Assembly (NCBI GenBank): GCA_013400975.1
Contig: WBMZ01003313.1
Location: 1-64,000 of the forward strand
Direction: 5' to 3'
Source: Atrichornis clamosus
Lineage: Eukaryota; Chordata; Aves; Passeriformes; Menuridae
DNA length: 64,000 bases
Each line of letters begins with the position of its first letter. Positions within the stretch are counted from its first letter, which is position 1. Shown here piece after piece: positions 22,516 to 34,595 of the stretch. Under the pieces are notes generated by a model. It made no database searches, was not told the DNA's origin, and saw only the letters and a list, made by a program, of their open reading frames with translations. Made by a program: the position numbers and the translations under genes.

Positions 22516-25500
22516 TCCCACGGCAGGTTTGTCCCTGTGACACCAAAGCACTGGTGAGGTGGGGCAGCACTTGCCTTGTTCCAACCCGTGCCAGCCTCCC
22601 CAGTGAGGCCTGGTGCAGCTTTAGGCTGAGGTCTGTTGGTGGAAGGCTGTCACAGTGAAACTCTGCAGCTTCCCCTGAGCTCAGCGCTTGCCATTCATCT
22701 TCCCGAGTCCTTCGTTCACCCACATTCCATAACACTGATAGCAACAAGGGCACAAACATCACCCCCTAATATTTGTTCCCTTTGTATGAGGGTTGCCTTC
22801 TGTTTCCTTGGCATGGAGACTGACCTCTGGATGCTGCTGCTGCTGGATTCTGCCTGGACTCTGGGGTGCACCATTCAACGGGCCCGGTGCTCTTAGCTTC
22901 TTCTTTTGTTTAATTATTATTATTTCTTCAATTTTTTCCCAGACAAAGCATGTGCAGCCTTTATAAGACTTTGCCATTGTTATCTGTGAATGCAGCTGTA
23001 ATCCAGTTATTGCACCTTTCCATAATTCTCACCAGTGCAGCAGCATAAATAAACAGGGAGCAGAGACAGACAGGATGGGAGCCAGAAGCAATTTAGCCAC
23101 AAGAGTTTATCATCAAGATACAAAGCACCCTGGAGCAGGGAAGTTGCCTCCCCTGCCAGCTCATGGCTCTGACTGTTGGCCAGATGCATGGTGCCCTTTT
23201 TTTTTCACTGACAAAATATTTCTCTTTGTGGAGCCTTGGTGGCTTCCCTGATCTCATTTCTGGATGCAGACTACATAAAAGAGCTGTGCTGGTGCTGTTC
23301 AAAGAGACTTGGAGCCTCCCTGTAGGTGTGTGCAGGGAGGATCCAGCAGGAGACCAAGGATATCTGCACAGAGTTGTACTGGGCAGGCTCTGGTTTGGTT
23401 GCAGTGTTTTGAGAGGCATTTTCAAGGCTTTCCTGGTGGTCCCTTTCAAGAGATATTTCTATTACAGTGAAGAGAAAAACCATTTTGTAAAATCTGTGCA
23501 AGAAGTAGTATATTTTGTTCTGTGGCTCCTCATCCTGTCTAAGCAAAGGAATGGAGGTGGTGAATTCCTGTTCCATGAGATGTGTGGAAAGCTACCCTTT
23601 GCATGCAGGTTTGGAACACCAGTCTGTGATGATAGACAGTCCAAACCCGAGAGTGCACTGGGCAAAACCACACAGCTGCTGAGATCAGCAGGTGTGAAGG
23701 TTCAAACCACATTCCTATTTGTAATCCTCAGCACTTCACGTTTGTGCTGGTCCTGCCTAATGAGGCTTTGACAGACCTGGCTGTAAAGAGATTTGTTCTG
23801 GACCAGTGAAAGTGGAGGATGTCCTGTGGTTTAGGGAGCCCTGACTGCTGGGCCACATCTGGATGACGGTGGCTGCTGGAAAGTGGCGTCCATCCGGAGA
23901 AGGTCAAAGTCCTGGTCTGAGACAAGTCTGATTTAAGTCCCACATCATAATGATGCCTTCCAGCATCTCTCAAATTAGGGGCTAAGTGTTGTTTGCCAAG
24001 GTATAGAAACGTATTGCAAAAGCACTTTTTACAGTTAAAAACCTCCCTGTGGTTTTGGTGATTTATAGATTTTTATGGCCATTAAGTCCTTCTAGCATGA
24101 CTTCCATTGTACAATATGGGACAAGTGGTTCCTGCCTCAAGTTCGTTGCTTCTGGCTTTGTTGAAGGTCAGGTTTAGACAGGTTTAGTGTGGTGCTGAGG
24201 GAGTTGTTTCCCCCTCTTGTCTACTTCCCTCCCCTTGTTAACCCTGTCCTGTGAGCTTTTAGGGATTTGATGGTTCTGTGGCTGCCTCACTACCTCTATA
24301 CCCCCTCGCTGCTTCCCTGCCTGGGCAGCACTTGGGTCCTTTAATAAAAATGTATCAGCCTTTATTGGTGGGAAAAGTGAACTCACACCGGGAAGGAACA
24401 GCAAGGCCGAGCTGTGGTCAGGTGTAGCTCCCTGTGACTCAGCCTGGATGTGTGTACTCGGAGGGCAATTGCCCTGTTCCAGACCACAGTCACCCACACT
24501 GCTCCCAGGAGCCGCAAAGCTTCTCCAGGACCACTCCCACCCCTCCCACCCTTGGCAGGCCGTGCAGCTCCGGCCCTCTGCAGTCACACAGGGACCTGCA
24601 GGGAGCTGTCCAGCCGGGGGGACACGGTGCCATCCATCCAGGACACTGTGTTTGTCTCTGGTCCATCCCAGAGTTGGTGTTGGAGGGGTGCCCATCTCTG
24701 TAATAGCTGCACACCCTGCCCACGGGGTTGTTAATCCTAATCTTACAGGAAGTTCATGGATCTTGTCCAAACCAGGACAATTGAGAGAGATGGGAGCTGC
24801 TGGCTCTTCAGCAGCAGGGCAGGGTTTGCAGTGGGGTGGGAGTGTCTCTCTGCTGCTACTGAGGCACCAGCACTGCCTTTTGGCACAGCTCATTTTTCCT
24901 TCAGCATTTCCCCCTATACATTGACCAAGCGGCAGCCCTGAGATTCACCACCTCCCACAGTCAGACTCTTCATAGAGAGATTTGAACAAAATATGTACAA
25001 AAAGGCAGAATTAGGCAGAATCGGTCCATCAGCCCTCTCTGTGGGAAGCCCTCCATGCTCAGACCACAGTCAGCAGTAGCAGATAGACAGATGTAAAAAA
25101 GTCTGTCTGTTTAACTGAAGATGCTTACAACCATGAAACGGCTTTACTCCATGCTGAGGAAACCTCACCATGCCCAGTGAGAATTCCTTCACTGAACTGG
25201 TCCTGTGGAAGGTGCTCTCAGAAGGCTCCTTTTGTTCTTTCAGGCTCTCAGCATCCCACCTCATGTTCCATACATGTACCTTGGCTACAGGGCTTTGCTT
25301 GTCACTTAAGGGTCAACCACATCCTTGTTCTGTACCAGGAATCTTCTGAGCACTTGCAGATAACACACAGCAGAGACTGGAAAAGCATGAAAACCTGTGG
25401 TTTTTTGGGGCTGGTACATGTCCAGCTATTAGCAGTGAACTGGCTTCTGCAGCTGGGTGAGGGTTTTGCAGTATAAATCTGTTGTGCCTTCTGCATTCTC

Positions 25501-28500
25501 CCACCTCTTGATTGTAACTCCTGCAAGGCACCTTTATGTTGGAGGAAAATTGATGCAAGCACAGTTTTGGCAGGTGCAGAGAAGGCAGCAGCAGCAGACG
25601 CTCTGAGTATTTGAGAGAAATTGCACTGTGGAAGGTCTGGCAATCCTCTGGGATGAGGTACAATGAAAAGGATAAACCAGTCCACTCACCTCTTATAGGT
25701 GCTCCAAAGTGGAACTGCGCATAGTCTGATTGGCAATGGGTAGGGGATGTTCTACACCAGAGAAAACAATTTGAGTTCCTGTGTCCATTTCTTACTTTAT
25801 TTCTAGGGTCCACCCAGGAGAAGCTCTCCTGATTCCCTTAAACAGTGCCTGTTTATTTTTACAGTGGAACAGTTGCTTGGTTTTGCTTTCCAAGCAATTC
25901 ATTTTCACTCTCTGTGACCCTGTGGTGACATGTTGTCATAATAACTACAGCGAACTTACATTAACTGGAAAAATCAAAATGACAATTTTTTTTGGTCAGG
26001 CTGTTTGGTTTGATTTTAATGTGGGGGAAAATGAATTCACAAACTGATACACAAAGCATCAACAGATATCAAAAATAAATCACCGTATACCACTGAGAGA
26101 TGATAAATATATACATGTTGACAGAAAAGGCAAGCTACATCCCTACTGAAAGGCAGTTGGAAAAGGCAGCAGTAGAAATGAGCAAGACCAAAACAGTAAC
26201 TTCTTAAAAGGCTTCAGAAGGAAACAATTTCACAGAGCAGGAACAGCCCTGTGGACTTGTGTGCTGTGCATATAGGCATGAATGGTCCAGTCCCACATAC
26301 AGGTGGACAGAAATGCCTCTTAAGTGGCTTTTATATTGATTGGCAACTGGCCTGGAACAGTGACCTGCTTACCTGAGCCTGAGAGACGTGATTTTCCAGC
26401 TGACGGAAGTCACCACATCATTACCCAAATCTCTTTTTCAAAATCTGCCTTTTCCTACTTAGTCCCTGGGCCCAGCACAGTTTGAGTCCATCTGTGTCTG
26501 GATAAGAAGAGAAGGTAAAATCACGTCAGTAGAGAAAATTACCTTTGTGTCAGATATTATCTTTTCAATAGTGTGTACGGTGAGCTGAGGTCCAGTCCCT
26601 CGCTGAGATTTTTACAGTGGCAAGGCTGTTTGATAGGAGAAGTACAATTCCACCATACCTGTGCACCTTTATTTCTTCCCTTTTTTTTATATTTCATGTT
26701 GGATCTTTCCTCCATTCCGCCTTGTAACCATTAAGAAGTGCTAATGCTGACCAGGCTGCAGTGGCAAATAAGGATGCACAGTGCAGTCCTGTAACACGAA
26801 GCACCCTTGTACAGCTCCTGAGGCTGCAAAGAGCATTCATTTTCTATGCATGCAGGCTTTGTATTTCTGTCCCTTTCTACACAAAAATGCTGGCTAATTA
26901 TCATTCCTTCTAATGTCTTTCCCAGTGTAGATCAAAGAGCAGTGTGGATTTCTACAGTGTGATTTTATACACTCAAAATTCCCTCCGTTGCAGTTTGAAT
27001 GATGCATTTCTCTGTGGGGGAATTGCTCATGACACGGGGATGGGAGGCATGAGGGGGCTTCTGGGCTGTTGCATTGCCTGGAGCTGGCAGCTGCAGCAAG
27101 GCACAGGGGGGAATTAGGAAAGATTAACACTGTGCTCTGCTCAGGAATCTGGCTGCTGGTGTGAGCTGATGCAGCACGGGCTCCCTCCTTCCCTCGGCCC
27201 CTGGTAGCTTTGCTCTTGGCTGGGGGTTCCTTTCCTGCTTATCCCTGCTTCCCTGGCCTTGACGTCAGAGGAGTCAGCTGCTCTTCAAACCTGTCACCCT
27301 CATTCCAGACTTGGTAATTATCCCACTATAATGAGTAGTACTTACTGCTCATTTTCTTCTCTGGTCTTTGGGGAAGGACGTTATCTCCCAGCCACACTTT
27401 TCTAAAGGTTAAAATCTTTCCCTTCAGCTAAGTGGAATATTGTTCCTTTAATCATACCTTTCTGCCTGATGTTTGTCATCTTAACTAATGTGTATCTCCC
27501 TGAGCTGGATTCATCCAATACTCATTCCTCCCTGGATTTGTGTCAAAGCATTAATTTGCTGTGAAATTTCTTTCATTCAGTTTAATTTCAGGACTGCTGC
27601 TCGGGCTTTTTTATTAGAGATCAGATCTCAAGACCTACATTTCACACTCTGTATCTGTGAGCTTGCCAAAAACCAACCACATTCCCTTTTAACAGCTGGA
27701 TTCAAAGCTGATTGCAGGAGACCAGGCTGAGAGAGCTGAGGATGTCCAAATTATGCTACCCTGGGCAGGCCTCTGGCTGGCTCTCAGACCAAAATCTAAA
27801 TTGTTTCTGAAAGTAGATGTTGTGCATGAAGCACAGCACTGTGTGCTGCTGCATGTTATTGGGTTAGTTTAAGGAGAGAATATCACAATAAAGCACAGAG
27901 TCAAGAGAAGTGGCTGCCTGAAGTGTAACACTTGCTTTGTAACACTGAGGCTAGAAATCCAACCTGCAAGGATTTGCTGACAGAACGAGGTGATACAATA
28001 CCTTGTGAGTCCGCTGTTGACTTAGCCGTGTTTTTGACCCGTGAATCAGAGAGGAACAAATGAAGTGCCATCAGGCTGGCAGGAGAGGGTCTTGTTCTGA
28101 TGTTGTGTCAGCCACGCAGTCTGGAGTCACTGCCTGGATTTCAGCACAAGCCTGCATCACTCTTGTAGCAGAGGCCGTGGCTTTAGCCTCTGGTTTGGTG
28201 AATTTTCTGCAGCTTCTGTTTGGCTCTGGGCACTGTTTTCACTGGTGCATCCCTGGACACTCCCTGATGTCTGAGCTGCTCGCTGTGACCTACCTACCAT
28301 GGTTCAGGCTTGCTCTGCTCTCCCCACCCTCTCCATCTCCTTCCTGCTGGCCTTTGGTATTGTGTTTGTTCTTTGAAAATGATAACACCTCCATTAAAAC
28401 GCAGATGTGTCAGCAAGGAAGGCACTGAGAAAGTGTTTTTTGGCACCGTGTGCCCCATCTCTCTCCCCAGTTTTACTTCAAAAAATGATAATTATTCCAG

Positions 28501-30114
28501 GAGTAGATTCCGTTTGGCTGATGCCTCACAACTGAAAGCCATGAAAAATATGATTTGGTGTAAGCTCTCTTTAGGTACTGGTGAGAACAATCACACACAC
28601 TGCAAGCTGCAGAGAGGAAGAGTATTTCCACTGAAAAGCAATCCGTACTGCAGCACTTGTAGATAAGCTTGATGTTATGCAAACCTTTTCTGCTCCTTGT
28701 TTAAAGGAAGAAGTGCTGCAGCCACATGACCAATTGCCTCATGTGTCTCTTATGATCTGACTGTTTTATGCTGTATTTGACTTATGCTAATGGGGACGAT
28801 AATGGGCTGTGCCTCATTTCAGCTTGTCACAGCTTTTGCTCACAGCCTTGTTTTCCCAGGAAGCCTTGGCTTCAGTTCTGGTAGCTGTGGAGGAGAAGGT
28901 GTTAATGCAGCCCTGCTTATTTTAGCAAGTGAGTGAATCAGTGGTTTTAGGAAAACAGTTCAACACATTAACCCTTTGTTTCCAGAGCAAGACAAAAAAA
29001 ATCACTGTAGAGTGAACAGATGGCTCAGCATATTTTTAGCCTTGCTCTCTGTTCCCATGGAGTTCCAGACTGTGTGGGATTCCCCATAGACTGTTGTAAG
29101 ATTGGTGGGCCCAGCCAAATGTCTTGTTTTGCAACACAGCATCAGAGGAAAGGAGGGAAACGGAATCCTATTCAAATTATCTCTGTTTAATTAACTAAAT
29201 GAAATGTTCTCACATAAGGATGGATGGAGGGAAGACTCTAGAGAGATGTTGGTCTCGTTATTCTGGTGCTTGCTCATTGTCAGCTGCTGCATTGCATTAG
29301 GAGGGACTAAATAAATGTGAATTACTGTTCCAGGGGTGTTGTGTATAAGGAACTGATACATCCTAAGGTGTAGATGGCAGAGGAAAAACTCCCTAGGATT
29401 TTGGTGGTTTCTGGCTTGAAGATAGGAGGGGGCAAGTAGTTTCTGTAGCTGTGAGCTGTCTCTTTGGGTTGTGTACTCTGAGGAAGTTCTGAAAACTTCT
29501 TAATTCCAGGCAATGATCCTTTCTCAAGTGAGGTCAGATTCAGAGCTATGCACATGCACTCAAAGTTTATTGGTGATTCTTTGTGGATGTAAAACGTTTT
29601 GATCTGTAAGTAGAGAGGTTAACCAGTTAGGTACATGCTGTGAGAGAAGGGGTTCCTTAAATGCAGTGACTTTTGGATGTCAGCTATGGTTAGAAATTCT
29701 AACTGGAAGGATGATAACTGGAAGATCTGGGCATGTAATATGGAATTAATTTGTTGTTATCCCAAATTATGTTTGTGTCATCATGTGTATTAAAGACTGC
29801 ATGAGATTTCTCAATATGGAACAGAAATCACAGCATCAGTTTTCCCTGCACTGCCTGTATTTCTGTTATACTCCAACATTCACTGAGGTTCATGGAGAAT
29901 TATGTTCTCTTATTAGCTTATTTGCATATTAGAATGTTTTGGACAAATCCATCCCTGATGTGCTCTCTCTGCAGCACCGTGTGGCTCAGTCTCTTACTAT
30001 CAGAATATTCTGTTTGACAGGACAAGACAAGATGATGATAAGAGTCTGCCCAGTGGGGCAAATTTCCTTGCAACACAGCAGAGTTCAGCAATACCTGTGT
30101 ATTGTGTGAGGCCA

Positions 30115-30137
30115 GACCACCAGCGTGTCTGGTGGTC
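30115..30137. repeat. Perfect 9-bp inverted repeat (GACCACCAG / CTGGTGGTC)
   Basis: Nine-base arms at 30115-30123 and 30129-30137 are separated by the 5-base loop CGTGT. The stem does not extend further without mismatches, so it is too short to be a microRNA precursor. Confidence 0.85.
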
Positions 30138-30344
30138 CGTGTCCAGTCAAGTAGATGTGTTCAGAGATGACAGACACCAGCCCTTGGTGTGGAAAAATTA
30201 GAAGTCAGACTGTAGTGACCAAGTGAGACAGGGTAAAAATCCCAACAACCCACAGCATGCACCAGCTCCATGCAGGTTTCACTGCTGTCTGAGGCATCAC
30301 TGCCTTTACAGTGCAGTCCCAGTGTGGTGTCAGTATTGCCACTG

Positions 30345-30435
30345 CCATTTTAAACAAGGGGAAGGCAAAGCAGATGAAATAATTTGCTGGAAACTTCACG
30401 CAACTGGAAGGCCTGTGCCTCTGACCCGTGTGCCA
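30345..30435 (-). repeat. Possible MIR-type SINE fossil (minus strand)
   Basis: GCCATTTTAAACAAGGGGAAGGCAAAGCAGatgaaaTAATTTGCtgGAA..CTTCACGCAACTGGaAGGCCTGTGCCTCTGACCC resembles the reverse-complemented MIR (ccattttacagatggggaaactgaggcacagagaggt..gtgacttgccca) with many changes. Tentative. Confidence 0.35.
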
Positions 30436-33400
30436 CAGCCCCATGGCCCCTGGACACCACATCTTTCCCCAGCAGCAGAGTTCTCCCAGCCTAGAGAAAC
30501 CATCCTGCCCTGGAGGCCGTGATGTGGATCCCACAGCTCCTGCCTCATTCCTGCAGGAGCTGAGACAGTTCCTGCCCTCCCCTGCTCCTTGTGCCCCTGT
30601 GCAGTGCTCTGCAGGCGGGGCAGGAGCAGCTCAGCAGACGGGAGCTCTGTGTCCCTGCCCTGGGGAAGGGCAGCAGCTGCCGTGCCCTGTGTGCTGCAGG
30701 TCCACAGTGCTCCTCCCTCCCCGCCTCGGCAGCTCCCCTGCCCTCACCATCTGCCACCCACCTGAGCCCAGGTGGTGCTTGTGCAGAGCATTCGTGACAC
30801 GTCAACACCAGAAGCTTCCCTTTTTCCTCTGAGTGCACCCTGCAGTGCCTCTGGAGCCACCTCTTTCTTCCTGTGCCTTTATAATTCACGGATACATTTC
30901 ACACACCCATCAAAACGCCCCATCGTGGATGTTTTCTCCATCTGGGAAACTGGTGGATATTTTTCTCCTGTTGGACCAAAGCTCCATGGACCCAGTTAAG
31001 GTTTGAAAGAAGATGCAATTCCATGTATTGATGCTAAACCCAGGACAGACGGTGAATGGACTCCCTTGAATTTTATTAGATTTTTTGCACTGGAGCCATT
31101 AGTAAATGATGAATTTGACAGATTTAGGAATTTACTGACAGTCCAGGCCAAGATTACTCAACAAATTTGCTTATGTCTTTTAGGACACAATCCCAAAATC
31201 TGCCTTCTAGCTGGCAAATTGGGTATGCACAGTTAAAGCAGAAACTGAAACCATCCTTTCTGTTTACAGAAAGTTACAGAGAAGGCAACTTTCAGGCTTG
31301 AAGCCTGCAGACAAAGGGGCAATGAGTGGTGCTTGAAATGAAAATTCAAAGCAAATGCAAAGCCATTGTTTCCAGCCATGATGTATGTCCCTGCATGCTT
31401 TGGGATCAGACAGCAGCTGATGGAAATTCATGATGCTGTTTGCAGTGCCATGAATTATTTACGAGCCACAGGCTGCCAGGGCTGAACGGGCAGGCTCCAT
31501 GGGTGGACTCATGGCTCCAAAATGCTGGTCTTCCTCTCCTTCCGTGTGAGACTGGGAACATGGTCCTTTGTGTGCTGTAGGGTCAGGTTCAGGAAGAGAC
31601 ATCCTGAAATGGTGACAGCACTGATTTTAACCTGTTCACTTTAGGCTAGGCAAATCATCCAGGTGTGCCTTACCTTCTCAAAAGGCCTAAAGTGAGGGAT
31701 TCCAGTTCCTTTTCATAGTTCCAGACCCCTCCTGTTTTATAGTTCTGGTGGATAAACAATCATGCTGATAAAAACCCCTGTGCTTGGCTTTTAATTGGAG
31801 TTTGTTTAGTTTTATCTTGCAGATAATAGTTCTTTATGTCTTTCCCCTGCTAGACTACAGTCCTTTAGAACCTGCAATTTCCTGCTTTGAGAAGACTTTA
31901 TACCTAGTCACAAATCACCACTTGATCTCCCTTTTGCCAAGTTAAATAGAAAAAACCTCTCTTTGTTTGGTTGCATAAGACATTTGAATCATATGTCAGT
32001 TCTCTGCAACCTGTCTGTGTTTCCAGCACCTCATGTGACAGTGGGTATGACAACTGTGCGTGTGTCACTTTCTCCAATGCAATGTAAAATAATTTTCCTC
32101 ATCTGGTGCTGCTTCCCTGAGATGCCAGAATATCACAGAGAAATCTCCTCATTCCTTTGCCCTCCATCTGTGAATCCCAGCTCAGCAAAAGTCAGCCCTT
32201 CTGACTGAAGAGCTCCAACACCCAGGACCACACGGATGCTAAGGACACCTAAACCCAGGGGCGGGTTACAGGGACGGGGTGGGTCTCAGCACACGTGGTG
32301 GCCTCATTGCCCAGCCCTGCTCAGCTGGAACAGCGTTTTGTATTGTTGAGATTTAAACTCACACCCCTTCCAAATGTGGAAAAGGCCAGTCTGTTAAATT
32401 CAGGGCAAGTGCAGTTCTGCTGCTCCCTATGTAAGTCGTGTGGGAAGCTCTGTAATTCCACCCTGCAGCATTTACATGTTTAATCTCCTTTTGCTGGGTT
32501 TTTTTTGAGGTTTCCCACAAATGCTCCTGCCTCAGGAGATCCTGCCCAAATGTCTCTGCCGCAGCTCAGCCTGACCTTTTCCTGCAAGTGCTTGTCTTGC
32601 CTTTGTCACAGCTCCCAGGTGTTCCCTGCGTGCACCCCAGGGTGAGACGTGCTCACAGGCTCCTGCAGTTTGAAGGCAAACTGCTGAGATGAGTTGTTTA
32701 CTTCAAATGGCACCTCCTGGCTGTGGTTTTGGATCCCGCTGTAAGATTTCAGTGGATAGAGCTGCTGTGGGGTCTCTCTGAACCCAATTGCTTCTGTATC
32801 TTACACATTTTCTTTGTGTTAACAAAATATCTTCTGTGCTGGTCAGTTTTTTGAAGAAAATTAAGTGAGGTCAATAGAGGCCTGAGTTTCTTCTTCCCTG
32901 GAAATGGAAGCAGAATTCAATTCCAGTCAGAAAATCTTTACTGGAAAAAATACTGATGCTGTTTTGGCAGCTTCAGTACAAGAGCTGGCCAGGAGTCTGC
33001 AGAGAGTTCCTTGGCCATTCAATACAGGTGCCCCTGTATTGAACTCACTTGCAAGAAAAAATCACTTTCAATAAATCTCTTCTAGGTCTGTCAGTGACTT
33101 GCTCTCTTCTCTCCCTTTCCTCCACTTCCTCTGCTACAAATACACTTTTCACTCTTCTCGCTAAGGTGTTCCCAGCCTCTTCTTACGTGTCAGAAAGCAG
33201 CAAGGGGCGAACACCCCTTTGCAGGGCAGTCAGGATGGCTGGGAAACCCAAGGGAGAGGAGGAAAATGCTCTGGCTGAAGTGAGAAGTTATGACAATGGA
33301 GAAACATGTTTGCATTGAAAGGATAATCACCCATTCATCCAGGCAAGGTAAACAATAGAGACAGAGGTTTGGTTTTCTCCTGTTGTTTCCCAGAAAAAAA

Positions 33401-34479
33401 TGATTTATGCCTTCTCTCTGAGACTCTTGGATGTCTCCTGAAGGGTTCATTAGAGACACCCCTGCAGCTGCCGAAAGAACCAGCTGGATTATTGAGCCTG
33501 CAGCTCATTTTTTCTGTCCCTGTTCACTTCCTACATGAAGAACTAGTTTGCAATCCTCGTGCTGTCTGTCCCACAGGGTGCTGAGGGACTGGTGTGTGCA
33601 GAGAAAAGTGCCTGTCCCCAGCCCAAACACTTTCCCCACTCATCGTGATGGCTTTTGATGTTGAACTCTGGAGCACACGGTGTGCTCCCTGGGCTGCCTG
33701 TAGGTATCACGACAGTCCCAGTCACCTCAGCACTGAAGCTGGGCAGCAGCTGGGTTTGCAGGCCTGTGTCCCTTGCCAGGGGGTCAGCAGAGCCCAGCAC
33801 TGCCCAGAGATGTGGGGGTGAGCAGTCTGAGTGTGCCCAGGACTGGCACATCCTGAGCGTCCCCAAGTGCAGAACTGGGATGTGCTGCCCCTTCCATTAT
33901 CAGGGATGGACCTGCTGTTCCCTGATGCCCTGACAGAGGCCATGGAGGGAATTCCAAGGAATTGTTGACTGCAAAAAAGGCTTCAATGTCCCCCAACCTG
34001 CCAGGTAGTCTCATGAGCACTTAAATTTCCCGAGGTGATAAATAATTGTTACCACTTTTGATTAGTTTTGAGGAGCCAGCCCTTTCTGAGAAGGAGGAGG
34101 AGAGCACGTTATTTCTTTACAAAGTGAAGCAGAAGGATGGTTGACATGGTGTGGACACCAGAGAAGATTTAGAGGTAACTGGAGTTTATTTGGCCACAGA
34201 TTGAAATTGAATTAATTTTAAGTAATCCCATCAATCTGGAATTAACTAGGAAGAGTTTCTTGCCTTATCCCAGAAAGCTGCTGGTAAAAAAGCATGATCA
34301 AGTGCACTGCAGGCTCTTGAAAACTGTGTGCAAATATGATTTATGCACCATATATGTGTGTATATTAATGCACAAGCTCTGTGCAAGTATCCACCCAAAC
34401 ATAGGCCCAGTTTACTGAAATCCACAGCCCCCGACCTGTGCTGGGAGCTGTGTTTGATTATCCCTGGCTGAAGATGTGA

Positions 34480-34595
34480 GCACTACTGGCATTAATTCCA
34501 TCAGGCGGTTCTGTAAAGTCTTCATCATCTCCTGCGCTGATGTCAGTTATTTGCATTATAAAATCTAATTGAAAACCTGCAAATTAGATTTAGGG
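34480..34595. promoter_or_regulatory. Octamer plus homeodomain-like inverted repeat cluster
   Basis: An exact POU octamer (ATTTGCAT, 34549-34556) is followed four bases later by a perfect 10-bp inverted repeat, AAATCTAATT at 34561-34570 and AATTAGATTT at 34582-34591. It thus holds two TAATT/AATTA homeodomain cores in opposite orientation. TTAATTCCATC and TGATGTCAG lie just upstream. This is the make-up of many conserved intronic enhancers. Conservation and activity cannot be seen here, so the regulatory role is inferred. Confidence 0.35.

Noticed and set aside
24463..24474. 12-bp palindrome GGGCAATTGCCC
   Set aside because: Perfect 12-mers of this kind are expected by chance in 64 kb, and nothing around it suggests a site.
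24174..24893. Minus-strand open frame of 239 codons, overlapped by plus-strand frames
   Set aside because: The region is GC-rich and open in several frames on both strands, as expected when stop codons are rare. The translation is Pro/Ser/Cys-rich without any known motif.
33780..33800. GCCAGGGGGTCAGC considered as a second CTCF site
   Set aside because: It has about four mismatches to the core, including conserved positions, which is weaker than expected for a bound site.
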